The notes under the pieces: model-generated
The model's input: the letters and a program-made list of their open reading frames with translations, nothing else
What the model was told of the DNA's origin: nothing
Databases searched by the model: none
Shown here: positions 22,328-32,155 of the stretch, in pieces
Layout: each line of letters begins with the position of its first letter
Position numbering within the stretch: the stretch's first letter is position 1
Origin: Streptomyces drozdowiczii
GTDB lineage: Bacteria; Actinomycetota; Actinomycetes; Streptomycetales; Streptomycetaceae
Assembly: GCF_026167665.1 (NCBI RefSeq)
Contig: NZ_CP098740.1
Location: 5,270,001 to 5,334,000, forward strand
DNA length: 64,000 nt
Reading direction: 5' to 3'
Made by a program: the position numbers and the translations under genes

Positions 22328-23547
22328 TCAGACGGTCAGCGCCAGCGCGCAGGTCGCCGCCGCCGTCGCCGTCACCGCGAGGACCAGACCGGTCAGCGCG
22401 AAGCGCCGTACCCCGATGCGCGTCCCCTGGAACCGGCACCGCTCGAACCACAGCAGCGTCGCCAGCGACCCCCAGGGGTGACCAGCGGGCCCGCGTTGAC
22501 CCCGATCAGCAGGGCCAGCAGCTGATGGTGGTTGCCCGCCGGAACGACCGCCTCGCCCGCCACGTACGCCGGGAGGTTGTTCAGTACGTTGGCGAGCCCG
22601 GCGCCCACCCCGGCGGTGCGCAGCATGCCCGCGAGGCCGTCGTCCGTGCCGAGCGCCCGCACCAGCAGCTCGTGCAGCCCGTGCGCGTTGACCGTCTCCA
22701 CCACCAGGAACATCCCCGGCACCAGGACCAGCAGCCGCCACGGGATCAGCGAGAGCCGCAGCTCCTCGCGCCGCCGCACCGCGTACGCCGCCACCACGAC
22801 CACCATCGCCACCAGCGAGGCCGACCACAGCGGCACGTCCACCACCAGGATCGCCAGCAGGAACCCGGCACAGGCCACCGAGCAGACCCCCAGCAGCACC
22901 CGGTCCTCGGGCGAGGGCACCGGCGGCGGGGTGTACGTGTCGGCGCCCCGCCGCCCCCGGCGCCAGTAGAAGACCCACAGGCACAGGGCCGTCATCGCGA
23001 TCGCGGCCAGCTGCGGCAGCCACATCACCCCGGCCAGACCGGCCGGGGACAGCGCCACCCGGTCCGCCGCCAGCAGATTGGTCAGATTCGATACGGGGAG
23101 CAGCAGGCTCGCCGTGTTGGCCAGCCACACCGTCGTCATCGCCAGCGGCACCGCCGCGATGCCCACCCGCCCGGCCAGCGCCAGCATCACCGGGGTGAGC
23201 AGCACGGCCGTCGTGTCCAGATTCAGGGTGATCGTGGTCAGCGAGGCGAACGCCACGCACAGCCCGAACAGCAGCGGATAGCGCCCCCGCCCGGCCCGCG
23301 CCACCCACGCCGCGACCACGTCGAAGACCTGCGCCCGTCCCGCCAGCTCCGCCAGCACGATCACCGTCGCCAGGAACGCCAGCAGCGGCCCGATCCGCCG
23401 CAGCTGGTCCTCGGCCGGACCGGAGGGCAGCAGCCCCGTCGCCGCGAAGACCACCCCGAGCAGGAGCAGCCCTCCGGCCAGCCAGTCCAGGGGATGCAGC
23501 CGCCGCACCAGGGCACGCGAGCGCTCCGTGAAGTGATCGTTCCGCAT
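22328..23547 (-). CDS. ArsB/NhaD (SLC13-like) ion transporter, one-base break near the C-terminus
   Basis: About 406 residues and ten or more membrane segments in the ArsB/NhaD ion-transporter superfamily. The repeated helix-hairpin features LNLDTTAVLLTPVML and VLNNLPAYVAG, followed by GVNAGPLVTPWGSLATLLW, are typical of arsenite/Na+ exporters. No arsR or arsC is adjacent, so the ion is open. The frame breaks after LVTP; one more G in the + strand run 22475-22478 joins it to the remaining residues ending CALALTV. ATG 23547 is the start. Confidence 0.8.
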
Positions 23548-23612
23548 GCGCTCATCGTGTCAGACCCGAATACCGGACAGAGGATGACGGGATTCTCCGG
23601 TTCCATGAGTCC

Positions 23613-24098
23613 ATGACCACCAGCACCTGGACCGACTTCCGCACCGCCGAGCCCGACTTCGCCGACACCGTGCGGCGGAGGTTCGCGCAGTACAAGCACC
23701 ATGTCCTCGCCACCCTCCGCAAGGACGGATCGCCCCGGCTCACCGGCCTGGAGGTGGACTTCTGGGAGGACGAGCCGCACCTCGGCATGATGCCGAACTC
23801 CCGCAAGGCCCTCGACCTGCGCCGCGACCCCCGCTTCTCTGTGCACGCCAACCCCGGCCCCGACGCCGAGATGGCCGACGGGGACGTCCGGATCTCCGGA
23901 CACGCCGTCGAGGTCACCGACCCCGCCGTCCTCGCCCGTTTCATCGAGGAGCGCACCCCGCCCGAGCCGTTCCACCTGTTCCGCGTCGAGCCCACCGAGG
24001 TGGTGCGGGTCGGCCTGGAGGGCGGCGACACCATCGTCATCAGCACCTGGCGTCCGGGCCGCCCGCTGCGCACGATCCGCCGGGGCAACGACGGCTGA
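23613..24098 (+). CDS. Pyridoxamine 5'-phosphate oxidase-fold (flavin/F420-type) protein
   Basis: A 161-residue split-barrel protein of the PNPOx-like superfamily (HHVLATLRKDGSPRLTGLEV, then a SRKALDLRRDPRFSVH segment typical of actinobacterial F420/FMN-binding members). Such proteins bind FMN, F420 or haem and act as small oxidoreductases; no substrate can be assigned. It is divergent from the transporter, with a 65-base promoter gap. Confidence 0.82.
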   Translation: MTTSTWTDFRTAEPDFADTVRRRFAQYKHHVLATLRKDGSPRLTGLEVDFWEDEPHLGMMPNSRKALDLRRDPRFSVHANPGPDAEMADGDVRISGHAVEVTDPAVLARFIEERTPPEPFHLFRVEPTEVVRVGLEGGDTIVISTWRPGRPLRTIRRGNDG

Positions 24099-24134
24099 CC
24101 GGACCGCCTCCCGACATCCGGCGGCAGCTCGTGC

Positions 24135-24508
<374 letters not shown>

Positions 24509-24531
24509 TTTTCGCCGGACGCGTACCTCGC

Positions 24532-24568
24532 AGCCGGGGCCCGCACCGTCAAGGTGCGGGCCCCGGCT
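24532..24568 (+). terminator. Hairpin between csp and helicase genes
   Basis: A 16-bp perfect stem (AGCCGGGGCCCGCACC / GGTGCGGGCCCCGGCT) with a GTCAA loop, about 28 bases before the helicase start. It would separate or attenuate the two genes. Confidence 0.75.
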
Positions 24569-24596
24569 CGTGCTGTCCCAGGAGGACAATCCCGAT

Positions 24597-26140
24597 ATGA
24601 CCCGCTCCGAACGCCAGGACCGTCCCGCCCGCAACCGCCCGTCCAGGGCGCGCGGCACGGACCGGGCACAGGCAACCGCACAGGGTTCCGGCAAGGGAAC
24701 CGGAAAGGCGTCGCCCCGTCGCAGGGCCACGCCGCCGCAGGGCGAATTCGCGCTGCCCGAGACCATCACCCCCGCACTGCCCGCCGTCGAGGCGTTCGCC
24801 GAGCTGGACATGCCCGCAGCCCTGCTGAAGACCCTTGCCGCGCAGGGCGTGACCGAGCCGTTCCCGATCCAGGGCGCCACGCTGCCCAACTCGCTGGCCG
24901 GCCGTGACATCCTCGGCCGGGGCCGCACCGGCTCCGGCAAGACCCTCGCCTTCGGCCTCGCGCTCCTGGCCCGCACCGCCGGCCGCCGCGCCGAGCCGAA
25001 GGCCCCCCTGGCCCTCGTGCTCGTCCCGACCCGCGAGCTCGCCCAGCAGGTCACCGACGCGCTGACCCCGTACGCCACCTCGGTCAACCTGCGCCTGGCC
25101 ACCGTCGTCGGCGGCATGTCGATCACCCGGCAGTCCGCCACGCTGCGGCGCGGCGCCGAGGTGCTGGTCGCGACCCCGGGCCGACTCAAGGACCTCATCG
25201 AGCGCGGCGACTGCCGACTGGACCAGGTCGCGATCACCGTCCTGGACGAGGCCGACCAGATGGCCGACATGGGCTTCATGCCCCAGGTCACCGCCCTGCT
25301 CAAGCAGGTCGAGGCCGACGGTCAGCGGATGCTGTTCTCGGCGACCCTGGACAAGAACATCGACCGCCTGGTCAAGATGTTCCTGACCGACCCCGTCGTG
25401 CACTCGGTCGACCCGTCCGCCGGTGCGGTCACCACCATGGAGCACCACGTCCTCCACGTCCTGGACGAGACCGACAAGAAGGCCGTCGCGACGCGGATCG
25501 CCGCCCGTGAGGGGCGCGTGATCATGTTCGTGGACACCAAGCGTGCCGCGGACCGCTTCGCCAAGCGGCTGCTCGCCAGCGGGGTACGCGCTGCCGCGCT
25601 GCACGGCGGGCGCTCGCAGCCGCAGCGCAACCGGACCCTGGACCAGTTCAAGAACGGCCAGGTCACGGCTCTCGTCGCGACGAACGTGGCCGCGCGCGGC
25701 ATCCATGTCGACGACCTCGACCTGGTCGTCAACGTGGACCCGCCCACCGACCACAAGGACTACCTGCACCGGGGCGGCCGCACCGCCCGGGCCGGGGAGT
25801 CCGGCAGCGTGGTCACCCTCGTCCTGCCCGACGAGAAGCGGGACATGACCCGGCTGATGCGCGACGCGGGCATCGCCCCGCGCACCACGCGCATCCGCTC
25901 CAGCGACGAGGAGCTGACCCGCATCACGGGCGCCCGTGAGCCGTCCGGCGTCGCGGTGGTCATAGAGGTCCCGCAGCCGACCCAGCCGAAGCCGAGGCCG
26001 GCGGGAGCCCGCTCGGGCAGCCGCGGGCGGGGCCGGGGGCCGGGGCGTCGCGCAGCGCCGGTGCGTCGCGGGGCGCCGGTGCCTCCAGGGGCGCCGGTGC
26101 GTCCAGGGGCACCGCGCAGCGCAGCCGCCGCGCCGCGTAG
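24597..26140 (+). CDS. DEAD-box RNA helicase (one-base break near the C-terminus)
   Basis: An ATP-dependent RNA helicase with FPIQGATLPNSLAG (Q motif region), GRTGSGKT (motif I), PTRELAQQ (Ia), LDEADQMADMGF (II), SATLD (III), and in the second RecA domain DTKRAADRFAKRLL, TNVAARGIHV and HRGGRTARAG (VI). An Arg/Gly-rich tail follows. GGAGGA precedes ATG 24597. As sequenced the frame runs to 26228 through a dispersed intergenic repeat. One extra G in the run 26035-26039 gives a Gly-Ala-Ser-Arg repeat tail ending SRRAA at TAG 26138-26140, which I take as the true end (514 residues). Confidence 0.88.
26055..26108 (+). repeat. Three tandem 18-bp units in the helicase tail
   Basis: Three adjacent 18-base units (GCGCCGGTGCGTCCAGGG with one to three differences). 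In the corrected frame they encode repeated GASR/GA hexapeptides, an RNA-binding-type tail that can vary in copy number. Confidence 0.8.
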
Positions 26141-26172
26141 CACTTCCGGGGGCGCTGCCCCCGGACCCCCGC

Positions 26173-26241
26173 TCCTCAATCGCCGGAGGGGCTTGATTTT
26201 GGCGACCGGTCACGTCGGAGGGGCTTGATTTGGCCCCTCCG
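26173..26241. repeat. Dispersed intergenic repeat, copy 2 (diverged)
   Basis: TCCTCAATCGCCGGAGGGG (26173 onward) is a variant of the family core, with AGGGG for ACGGG. A second half-unit folds as CGGAGGGGC-TTGATTT-GCCCCTCCG (26216-26241). GACCGGTCACGTC occurs twice, at 26204-26216 and 26248-26260. It lies between convergent genes. Confidence 0.7.
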
Positions 26242-26253
26242 GCGCCTGACCGG

Positions 26254-27138
26254 TCACGTCGTGCAATCCAGCACCGCGCGGCACAGCGCGCACCGCACCC
26301 GCACCCGTCCGCGCACGGGCACCCGGTTCCGCTGGTGGCAGACCGGGCACGGGAACGCCACCCGCAGCCCGTCCGCCGCCGCCTCGAAGGCGTACGACCC
26401 CTCGGGGCCCCCGGACGCGGCCCGCCGGTCCCGGGCGTACCGCCGCCGCCCCGCCCACCCCGCAGCCGTCAGCGGCGGCTGCCCCGCATCGCGCAGGGCC
26501 CGCGCCCGGCCCTCCGTGTACGCGGTGTACGCCTGCGGACTGGTGAACCACGGCGAGGGGTCCTCGCCGAACACCAGCGCCCGCTTGGCCAGCACGTACC
26601 CGAACTCCTCCGGCGTCAGGTACCCCAGCTTCTGGCTGGACGTCGCGTCCTCGCGGAACGCGTCGAGGAGCAGCCACCCCGCGCCCAGGTAGGCCGCCGC
26701 CGTGTCGGTGAGGATCTCGTTGTCGCGGGTGCCGGGGAACTCCAGGCCCAGCCGGTGCAGCAGGACATGCGCCACCTCGTGCGACAGGGCCGCGCCGATG
26801 TCCCGGCGATGGGTGCGGAAGCGGTCGTTCAGCTCCACGAAGTACTCCGGCCCCGCCGCGAGTTCGACGCTGCCCGCGTGCTCCATCGACCGGAACGCCA
26901 CGATCACCCGGGCGTCCGGCAGCCGGTAGTGGTGCACCATCGCCCGCGCCACCCGCTGCGCGCCCAGGTGCAGGTCGTCCGCGTCGGCGAACGCGGCGTC
27001 GACCGGGGCGAGGCTCGTCGCGAACCGCTGGACGCCGTCCGCCGACAGCCTCCGGTACAGGGCGGTGATCGCCGAGCGGACCGTCTCCAGATGCGGGAAA
27101 CCGTGCTCGACGGGGCTGCGGCGGAGGCCGTCCGGCAT
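26254..27138 (-). CDS. Putative zinc metallopeptidase with C-terminal zinc ribbon
   Basis: A 294-residue soluble protein with HEVAH at 120-124, followed by a conserved-looking NEILTDTAAAYLGAG segment (Glu141 as possible third ligand), so a zincin-type active site is likely. The C-terminus has a CxxC-15-CxxC pair (Cys264/267/283/286), a zinc ribbon that could bind nucleic acid or protein. There is no signal peptide or membrane anchor, so it is intracellular. I do not recognise a characterised homologue and the substrate is unknown. The arrangement resembles ImmA/IrrE-like regulatory proteases only in its motif. Confidence 0.7.
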   Translation of the reverse strand: MPDGLRRSPVEHGFPHLETVRSAITALYRRLSADGVQRFATSLAPVDAAFADADDLHLGAQRVARAMVHHYRLPDARVIVAFRSMEHAGSVELAAGPEYFVELNDRFRTHRRDIGAALSHEVAHVLLHRLGLEFPGTRDNEILTDTAAAYLGAGWLLLDAFREDATSSQKLGYLTPEEFGYVLAKRALVFGEDPSPWFTSPQAYTAYTEGRARALRDAGQPPLTAAGWAGRRRYARDRRAASGGPEGSYAFEAAADGLRVAFPCPVCHQRNRVPVRGRVRVRCALCRAVLDCTT

Positions 27139-27210
27139 GTCCGTACCCCCGCTCCTCGCTCCGGGCCCGACTCCTCACCAATGTAGACCGGGCAGGGCGT
27201 CCCGAGGTTG

Positions 27211-28989
27211 TCAGCCGGTACGCACCGGCAGACCCGGGCCCAGCTCCACGAACGGCGCGCCCGCGCCCTCCGTCTCCAGCACCCACACCTCGTTGACCCC
27301 GTCCCGCAGCACCGGACCCGGCACGTACAGCGTGTGCTGCGGGCCCGCCGCCCAGTACCGGCCCAGGCAGAATCCGTTCACCCAGACGAACCCCCGCGTC
27401 CAACCCGGGAGTTCGAGCCCCGCGTGGTCCGCCCCGGCCGCCAGTTCGAACGTGCCGCGGTACAGGCCCGTCCCGCCCTCCCCGCCGACCGGCGCGAACG
27501 GCACGCCCGCCACCGCGCCCGGCTCCTCGAACGCGTCCAGCCGCAGCGCCCGCGCCCGCACCCCGTGCAGATACTGGCGCTCGTGGAGCACGCCCCCGGT
27601 GATGCCCTTCGGCTCGCCCAGGCGCGGCCCGTAGTTGACCCGGCCCAGCGACTCCACCCACAGCTCCACATCGGCGGGCCCGGCCACCGGCTCCGCCAGC
27701 GCGGCGGCCCCCTCGCTCAGGACACCCCGGCGCACCCCGTCCACGTACACCACCGCACGGTCCCGCAGTCCCGCGACGGCCAGCGTGTACGGGCGGCGCG
27801 GACCCGGCACGGCGACCCGGTAGCGGACCAGGCCGCGGTCCACCCCCAGCTCCTCGAACGTCGGCGGCACCCCGGACTCCGCCGCCTCCTCGTCGCCCAG
27901 CGCCTCCAGCACCGTGTGCAGCGGCGCCCACTCGGTCAGCTCCGCCCGGACCGGGGCGGCGAGCCCGGCCGGCTCCGGCGGCAGCGGGGGCAGCGGGCCG
28001 TCCGCGTACCCGGCGAGGACCTTCCGGAACAGCCGGAACTTCTCCGTGGCCCGGCCGTACTCGTCGACCGGCGCGTCGTAGTCGTACGACGTCACCGTCG
28101 GCAGCAGCTCCTCGTCCTGGAGCGGCCCGGAGCGGTTCGCGCCCGCCCAGCCCGCGAAGTTGGTGCCGCCGTGCGCCATGTAGACGTTCACCGACGCCCC
28201 GCACTCCAGGATCTCCGCCAGCGCACCGGCCGCCTGCGCCGGATCGCGTACGACCGGCGGCGCGCCCCAGTGCTCGAACCAGCCGCACCAGAACTCCATG
28301 CACATCAGCGGACCCGACGCCTGGTGGCGGCGCAGCACCCGGAACGCCTCGCGGGCGCCCGAACCGAAGTTGGCGGTGGCGAGCAGGCCGGGCACCGAGC
28401 CGCCGGTGAGCATGTGGTCCTCCGGCCCGTCCGAGGTGAACAGCGGCACGTCCACCCCGTACGCGCGCAGCAGCTCCGCCACCCGGCGCAGATAGACCGC
28501 GTCGGTGCCGTAACTCCCGTACTCGTTCTCGGCCTGCACCATGATCACCGGGCCGCCGCGGCCGATCTGCCGCTCAGCGACCTGCGGCAGCAGCTCCGCG
28601 AACCAGGTCCCGACCGCGTCGAGATACCCCTCGTCGCGGGTCCGCACCCGCCGCCCGAACCGGCCGGTCACCCAGGCGGGCAGCCCGCCGTTCTCCCACT
28701 CCGCGCAGATGTACGGGCCCGGGCGCACGATCGCCCACAGGCCGGCCCGGTGCGCCGCGTCCAGGAAGCGGCCCAGCGCCCCGGTGTCCCGGAAGCGGCC
28801 GGGCCGGGGCTCGTGGAGATTCCACGGGACGTACGTCTCCACGCAGTTCAGGCCCATCGCCCGCAGCATCGCGAGCCGGTGGTCCCACTGGCCCTCGTGC
28901 ACCCGGAAGTAGTGCAGGGCCCCGGACAGCAGCCGTACGGGCTTCCCGTCGATCCGGAAGCCGTCGTCCCCGACGGTGAAGTCAGCCAT
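27211..28989 (-). CDS. Glycoside hydrolase family 35 beta-galactosidase
   Basis: A 592-residue GH35 enzyme. The N-terminal TIM barrel has GPYICAEWENGG, the acid/base region QAENEYGS (Glu156) and the nucleophile region MEFWCGWFEHWG (Glu232). C-terminal beta-sandwich domains include GFVWVNGFCLGRYW. It hydrolyses terminal beta-galactosides. No signal peptide is seen, so it probably acts in the cytoplasm on imported oligosaccharides or galactosides. ATG 28989 is divergent from an AraC regulator, the likely controller. No sugar transporter is adjacent. Confidence 0.92.
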   Translation of the reverse strand: MADFTVGDDGFRIDGKPVRLLSGALHYFRVHEGQWDHRLAMLRAMGLNCVETYVPWNLHEPRPGRFRDTGALGRFLDAAHRAGLWAIVRPGPYICAEWENGGLPAWVTGRFGRRVRTRDEGYLDAVGTWFAELLPQVAERQIGRGGPVIMVQAENEYGSYGTDAVYLRRVAELLRAYGVDVPLFTSDGPEDHMLTGGSVPGLLATANFGSGAREAFRVLRRHQASGPLMCMEFWCGWFEHWGAPPVVRDPAQAAGALAEILECGASVNVYMAHGGTNFAGWAGANRSGPLQDEELLPTVTSYDYDAPVDEYGRATEKFRLFRKVLAGYADGPLPPLPPEPAGLAAPVRAELTEWAPLHTVLEALGDEEAAESGVPPTFEELGVDRGLVRYRVAVPGPRRPYTLAVAGLRDRAVVYVDGVRRGVLSEGAAALAEPVAGPADVELWVESLGRVNYGPRLGEPKGITGGVLHERQYLHGVRARALRLDAFEEPGAVAGVPFAPVGGEGGTGLYRGTFELAAGADHAGLELPGWTRGFVWVNGFCLGRYWAAGPQHTLYVPGPVLRDGVNEVWVLETEGAGAPFVELGPGLPVRTG

Positions 28990-29113
28990 GGTGCCCGTTC
29001 TCCTGATGCGCGGAATGTCTCGGTCCAGCCTCAGCCCTGGCGTGCGGCCGGTCCATGGACAAAGATCTTGGCTGTTTGGACGCGCGTTGCCCGGACCGGG
29101 AGAGAGGGAGCCC

Positions 29114-29992
29114 ATGTACCACACCTGGATGCGCTTCTTCACGCCCAGCCCGCTCCACCACCGCCTCGGCCTCGTCTGCCTCGGCGTCGGCCTCCAGCAC
29201 GGCACCCTGCCGACCGTCGGGCCGCGCACCCTGGACCACCATGTGGCCGTCGTCGTCCACTCGGGCAGCGGCTGGTTCGCCGGGCCGGACGGGCGGCGGG
29301 TCCCGGTCACCGCGCCCAGCCTCATCTGGCTGACCCCGGGCACCCCGCACCACTACGGCGCCGACCCCGCGACCGGCTGGGACGAGAGCTTCGTCGACTT
29401 CACCGGGCCCGCCACCGCCACGTACACCGAACTCGGCTACATCGAGCCCGACCGCCCCCTGGTCCCCCTCGCCGACACCGCCGCCCCGCGCGCCGCGATC
29501 GGCCGGATGGTCCGGGCCGCCCGGCGCGGCAACCCGCTCCTGGAGGTCGAGACCGGGGCCGCCGTGCACGAACTCCTCGTCGCCCTGCGCCGGGCCCGCG
29601 CCGACGTCGGCCCGGACGGCGACCCGGTGCTCCAGGCGCTCGCCCGGGACGCCTTCCAGCCGCTGTCGGTCGCCGAGCACGCCGCCCGGCACGGGATGAC
29701 CTCGGCCGAACTGCGGACGGCGGTGCGCCGGGGCGCGGGATGCAGCCCGAAGGACTACCTCCTCACCATCCGGCTGGGACGCGCCAAGGAACTCCTCGCC
29801 ACGAGCGACCTGCCGGTCGCGGCCGTCGCCCGCCGCGTCGGCTACGACGACCCGGCCTACTTCTCCCGGCTCTTCGCGCGGCGCGTCGGCATCGCCCCGG
29901 TCCGCTTCCGCGAACAGCAGGGGCGTACGGTCCCGGGCGGCTGGAGCGACCGCGTCCCGGACCCCGAACACCCGCCGACGATCTCCTCGTAG
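29114..29992 (+). CDS. AraC-family transcriptional regulator
   Basis: A 292-residue regulator with an N-terminal cupin-type sensor domain (LIWLTPGTPHHYG near 75) and a C-terminal pair of helix-turn-helix motifs. The second carries AAVARRVGYDDPAYFSRLFA and ends GIAPVRFREQ, the AraC/XylS signature. ATG 29114 follows AGAGAGGGAG. Divergence from the GH35 gene across 124 bases suggests that it activates beta-galactosidase in response to a galactoside. Confidence 0.92.
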   Translation: MYHTWMRFFTPSPLHHRLGLVCLGVGLQHGTLPTVGPRTLDHHVAVVVHSGSGWFAGPDGRRVPVTAPSLIWLTPGTPHHYGADPATGWDESFVDFTGPATATYTELGYIEPDRPLVPLADTAAPRAAIGRMVRAARRGNPLLEVETGAAVHELLVALRRARADVGPDGDPVLQALARDAFQPLSVAEHAARHGMTSAELRTAVRRGAGCSPKDYLLTIRLGRAKELLATSDLPVAAVARRVGYDDPAYFSRLFARRVGIAPVRFREQQGRTVPGGWSDRVPDPEHPPTISS

Positions 29993-30011
29993 CCCCGTAA
30001 GCTCGCTGCCC

Positions 30012-30350
30012 ATGACCACGAACGACATCGACGCCTCCGTACGCGTCGAACTCGACCGGCTGCGCCAGAGCATCGACAACATCGACGCCGCCGTCGTCCA
30101 CATGCTGGCCGAACGCTTCAAGTGCACCCAGCAGGTCGGCCACCTCAAGGCCGCCCACCAGCTGCCCCCGGCCGACCCGGCCCGCGAGGCCCGTCAGATC
30201 GCCCGGCTCCGCGAGCTGGCGGAGAGCGCCCACCTCGACCCGGCCTTCGCCGAGAAGCTGCTCAACTTCATCGTCGCGGAGGTCATCCGCCACCACGAAC
30301 GCATCGCGGAGGAGTCCGCGAACGGCACGGAGGCGGCCGGGGGACGCTAG
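30012..30350 (+). CDS. Chorismate mutase (AroQ type)
   Basis: A 112-residue all-helical chorismate mutase that converts chorismate to prephenate for Phe/Tyr synthesis. LDRLRQSIDNIDAAVVHMLAER is the first helix, with the catalytic Arg, and KAAHQLPPADPAREARQI and LLNFIVAEVIRHHERI follow. The ATG is 19 bases after the AraC stop, so it may be read through from that gene. Confidence 0.9.
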   Translation: MTTNDIDASVRVELDRLRQSIDNIDAAVVHMLAERFKCTQQVGHLKAAHQLPPADPAREARQIARLRELAESAHLDPAFAEKLLNFIVAEVIRHHERIAEESANGTEAAGGR

Positions 30351-30386
30351 CCTCCCCGGCCGCCTCCGCGCGCCCACGCCCGCCCG

Positions 30387-31811
30387 TCAGGGCGAGATCT
30401 CCTCCAGCGGCCGGTTCGCCGTCTCCTCCGCCAGGGTGCCGGCGACCACCGCGCCGAGCACCGCCACCGCGGCGAGCATCACGAAGACCGCGACGACGCT
30501 GTCGTTCGCCGCGTAGACGAGGCCGACCAGGATGGGGCCGAGGATCACGCCCAGGCGGTTGACCGCGCCGCCGACGCTGCACCCGAGCGCCCGCATCCGG
30601 GTCGGATACAGCTCCGGCGTGTACAGGTACAGGCAGATGTTGGAGCCGAAGAAGCCGACCGCCGACAGCGAGGTCCAGATCAGCACCTGGACCGGGGAGC
30701 CGGCGCCCAGCGCGGCCAGGGTGAGCAGCAGGGCCGCCGAGGCGCCGAGGCAGATCGCGAAGACCTTGCGGCGGCCCAGGACGTCCACCGTGAGCGCCAC
30801 GATCAGGCAGCCGAGCAGCCCGGCGACCGAGGTCACCGTGGAGTAGAGCAGGGCGTCGGAGAGGCCGAGGCCGTACTCGTCCTTGTAGATGCTCGGCAGC
30901 CAGGACGTCACGCCGTAGTTCACGAAGTAGCCGGTGAACCAGATCGCGCCGACGACCAGCGTGCGGCGCCGGTAGCGGCCGGTGAACAGCCCGCGCAGGC
31001 CGGTCGCCGCCCGCTCCGCGTCGGTGGTGGCCGTTGCCTTCTCCGGGGTGCTCGCGGCGCGCGGCGCGGGCAGCGGCTGCCCCGTCGCGGCCGCCACCTT
31101 CGCCTCGATCCCGGCCATCACCGCTTCCGCCTCCGCGAGCCGCCCCCGGTCCGCGAGCCAGCGCGGGGACTCCGGGACGCGGCGCTGCACCAGGAAGGCC
31201 AGCAGGCCGGGGACGGCGGCGACCACGAACATCGTGCGCCAGCCCGCCGCCGGGACGACCCAGGCGGCGACCAGCGCGCCGACGGTGAGGCCCGCCGGAA
31301 AGACCAGTTCGTACAGCAGGACGAAGCGGCCGCGCTTGAAGCTGCGCGTGATCTCGCTGATGAAGGCCGCCGCCACCGGCACCTCGCCGCCGATCGCCAG
31401 CCCCTGCGCGAACCGCAGCGCCAGGAACGGGGTGAGCGAGGTGCAGGCGGTGAGGGCCAGGCTCACCAGGCCCGAAACGGCGATGCAGTACGCGATGACC
31501 TTCACCCGGCCGTAGCGGTCGGCCAGCCGCCCCGACAGCAGGGCGCCGACGAGCATGCCGACCGAGCCGACGGTCAGGACGGCCGTGGCGTCGCCGGTGC
31601 TCAGCTGCCACTCGTCGCGCAGCTCCGGCAGCGCGTAGGCGATCAGCAGCTGGTCGAACGCCTCGAAGAAGGTGACCACGCCCACGATCAGGCGGACGGT
31701 GACGTGCCAGCGGGAGGGCGGCAGCCGCTCGAACCGGGCCGCTATGGCGGTGCGGGTGGTGCCGGAGGGCGAGGGGCCCGGCGCGGCGTCCTGTGAGATG
31801 TCGGTGCTCAT
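30387..31811 (-). CDS. MFS transporter, likely aromatic-acid or organic-acid permease
   Basis: A 474-residue, 12-helix major facilitator permease with the loop 2-3 motif GRLADRYGRVK and the metabolite:H+ symporter-like segment FAQGLAIGGEVPVAAAF. ATG 31811, preceded by GGAGGA, is preferred to the longer reading frame. It is transcribed away from the aldehyde dehydrogenase gene across a 344-base regulatory gap with paired operator-like motifs, so it is most likely the importer for the catabolic cluster at 32156-42428. The substrate is not deducible. Confidence 0.87.
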   Translation of the reverse strand: MSTDISQDAAPGPSPSGTTRTAIAARFERLPPSRWHVTVRLIVGVVTFFEAFDQLLIAYALPELRDEWQLSTGDATAVLTVGSVGMLVGALLSGRLADRYGRVKVIAYCIAVSGLVSLALTACTSLTPFLALRFAQGLAIGGEVPVAAAFISEITRSFKRGRFVLLYELVFPAGLTVGALVAAWVVPAAGWRTMFVVAAVPGLLAFLVQRRVPESPRWLADRGRLAEAEAVMAGIEAKVAAATGQPLPAPRAASTPEKATATTDAERAATGLRGLFTGRYRRRTLVVGAIWFTGYFVNYGVTSWLPSIYKDEYGLGLSDALLYSTVTSVAGLLGCLIVALTVDVLGRRKVFAICLGASAALLLTLAALGAGSPVQVLIWTSLSAVGFFGSNICLYLYTPELYPTRMRALGCSVGGAVNRLGVILGPILVGLVYAANDSVVAVFVMLAAVAVLGAVVAGTLAEETANRPLEEISP

Positions 31812-31956
31812 CCAGGGTTCCTCCTGCTCCGCGGGGGCCCGGAGCGGTTGGGGGAGCCAGGTGTACGTGTATGCAGAGGCTGCGGTGGGCCGAGCGTACG
31901 GGTGGGGGAGCGGTACGCGGTGCCCGTGAGGCGGTGACATCGCCCACGAACCTCTG

Positions 31957-31983
31957 TAAGCACCTAGCTTCTTAGGGCTTAAG
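31957..31983. promoter_or_regulatory. Putative MarR operator, MFS side
   Basis: Contains CTAGCTTCTTAGGGCTTAAG. It nearly matches the opposite-side site (TTAGCTTTTTAG) and carries the AGCCCT core on the minus strand. Confidence 0.5.
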
Positions 31984-31984
31984 T

Positions 31985-32013
31985 TCTATCGGTCCGGGGG
32001 TGGCGGCCGTCAA
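31985..32013 (-). promoter_or_regulatory. Predicted MFS promoter (TTGACG-17-GATAGA)
   Basis: On the minus strand TTGACG (32008-32013) and GATAGA (31985-31990) are separated by exactly 17 bases. An operator-like motif lies just downstream of the -10 box. Confidence 0.6.
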
Positions 32014-32062
32014 GGGTCGGGGAGCAAAAGACTTTTTGCCCGAGCTTTTTGTCCAGGGGGGC

Positions 32063-32100
32063 TTGCGGGCCATTACTTAAGTGCTTAGCTTTTTAGCCCT
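32063..32100 (+). promoter_or_regulatory. Predicted ALDH promoter with putative MarR operator
   Basis: TTGCGG (32063-32068), 17 bases, then TAGCTT (32086-32091) form a weak promoter. GCTTAGCTTTTTAGCCCTGA overlaps the -10 box, and TTAGCCCT at 32093-32100 also occurs before the marR gene. The remaining parts of the 31812-32155 gap show nothing else I can support. Confidence 0.5.
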
Positions 32101-32155
32101 GAGGTACCGGCTCCGGCCGGACCGGGAACCGATCACGACCGCAGGAGGCCAACCG

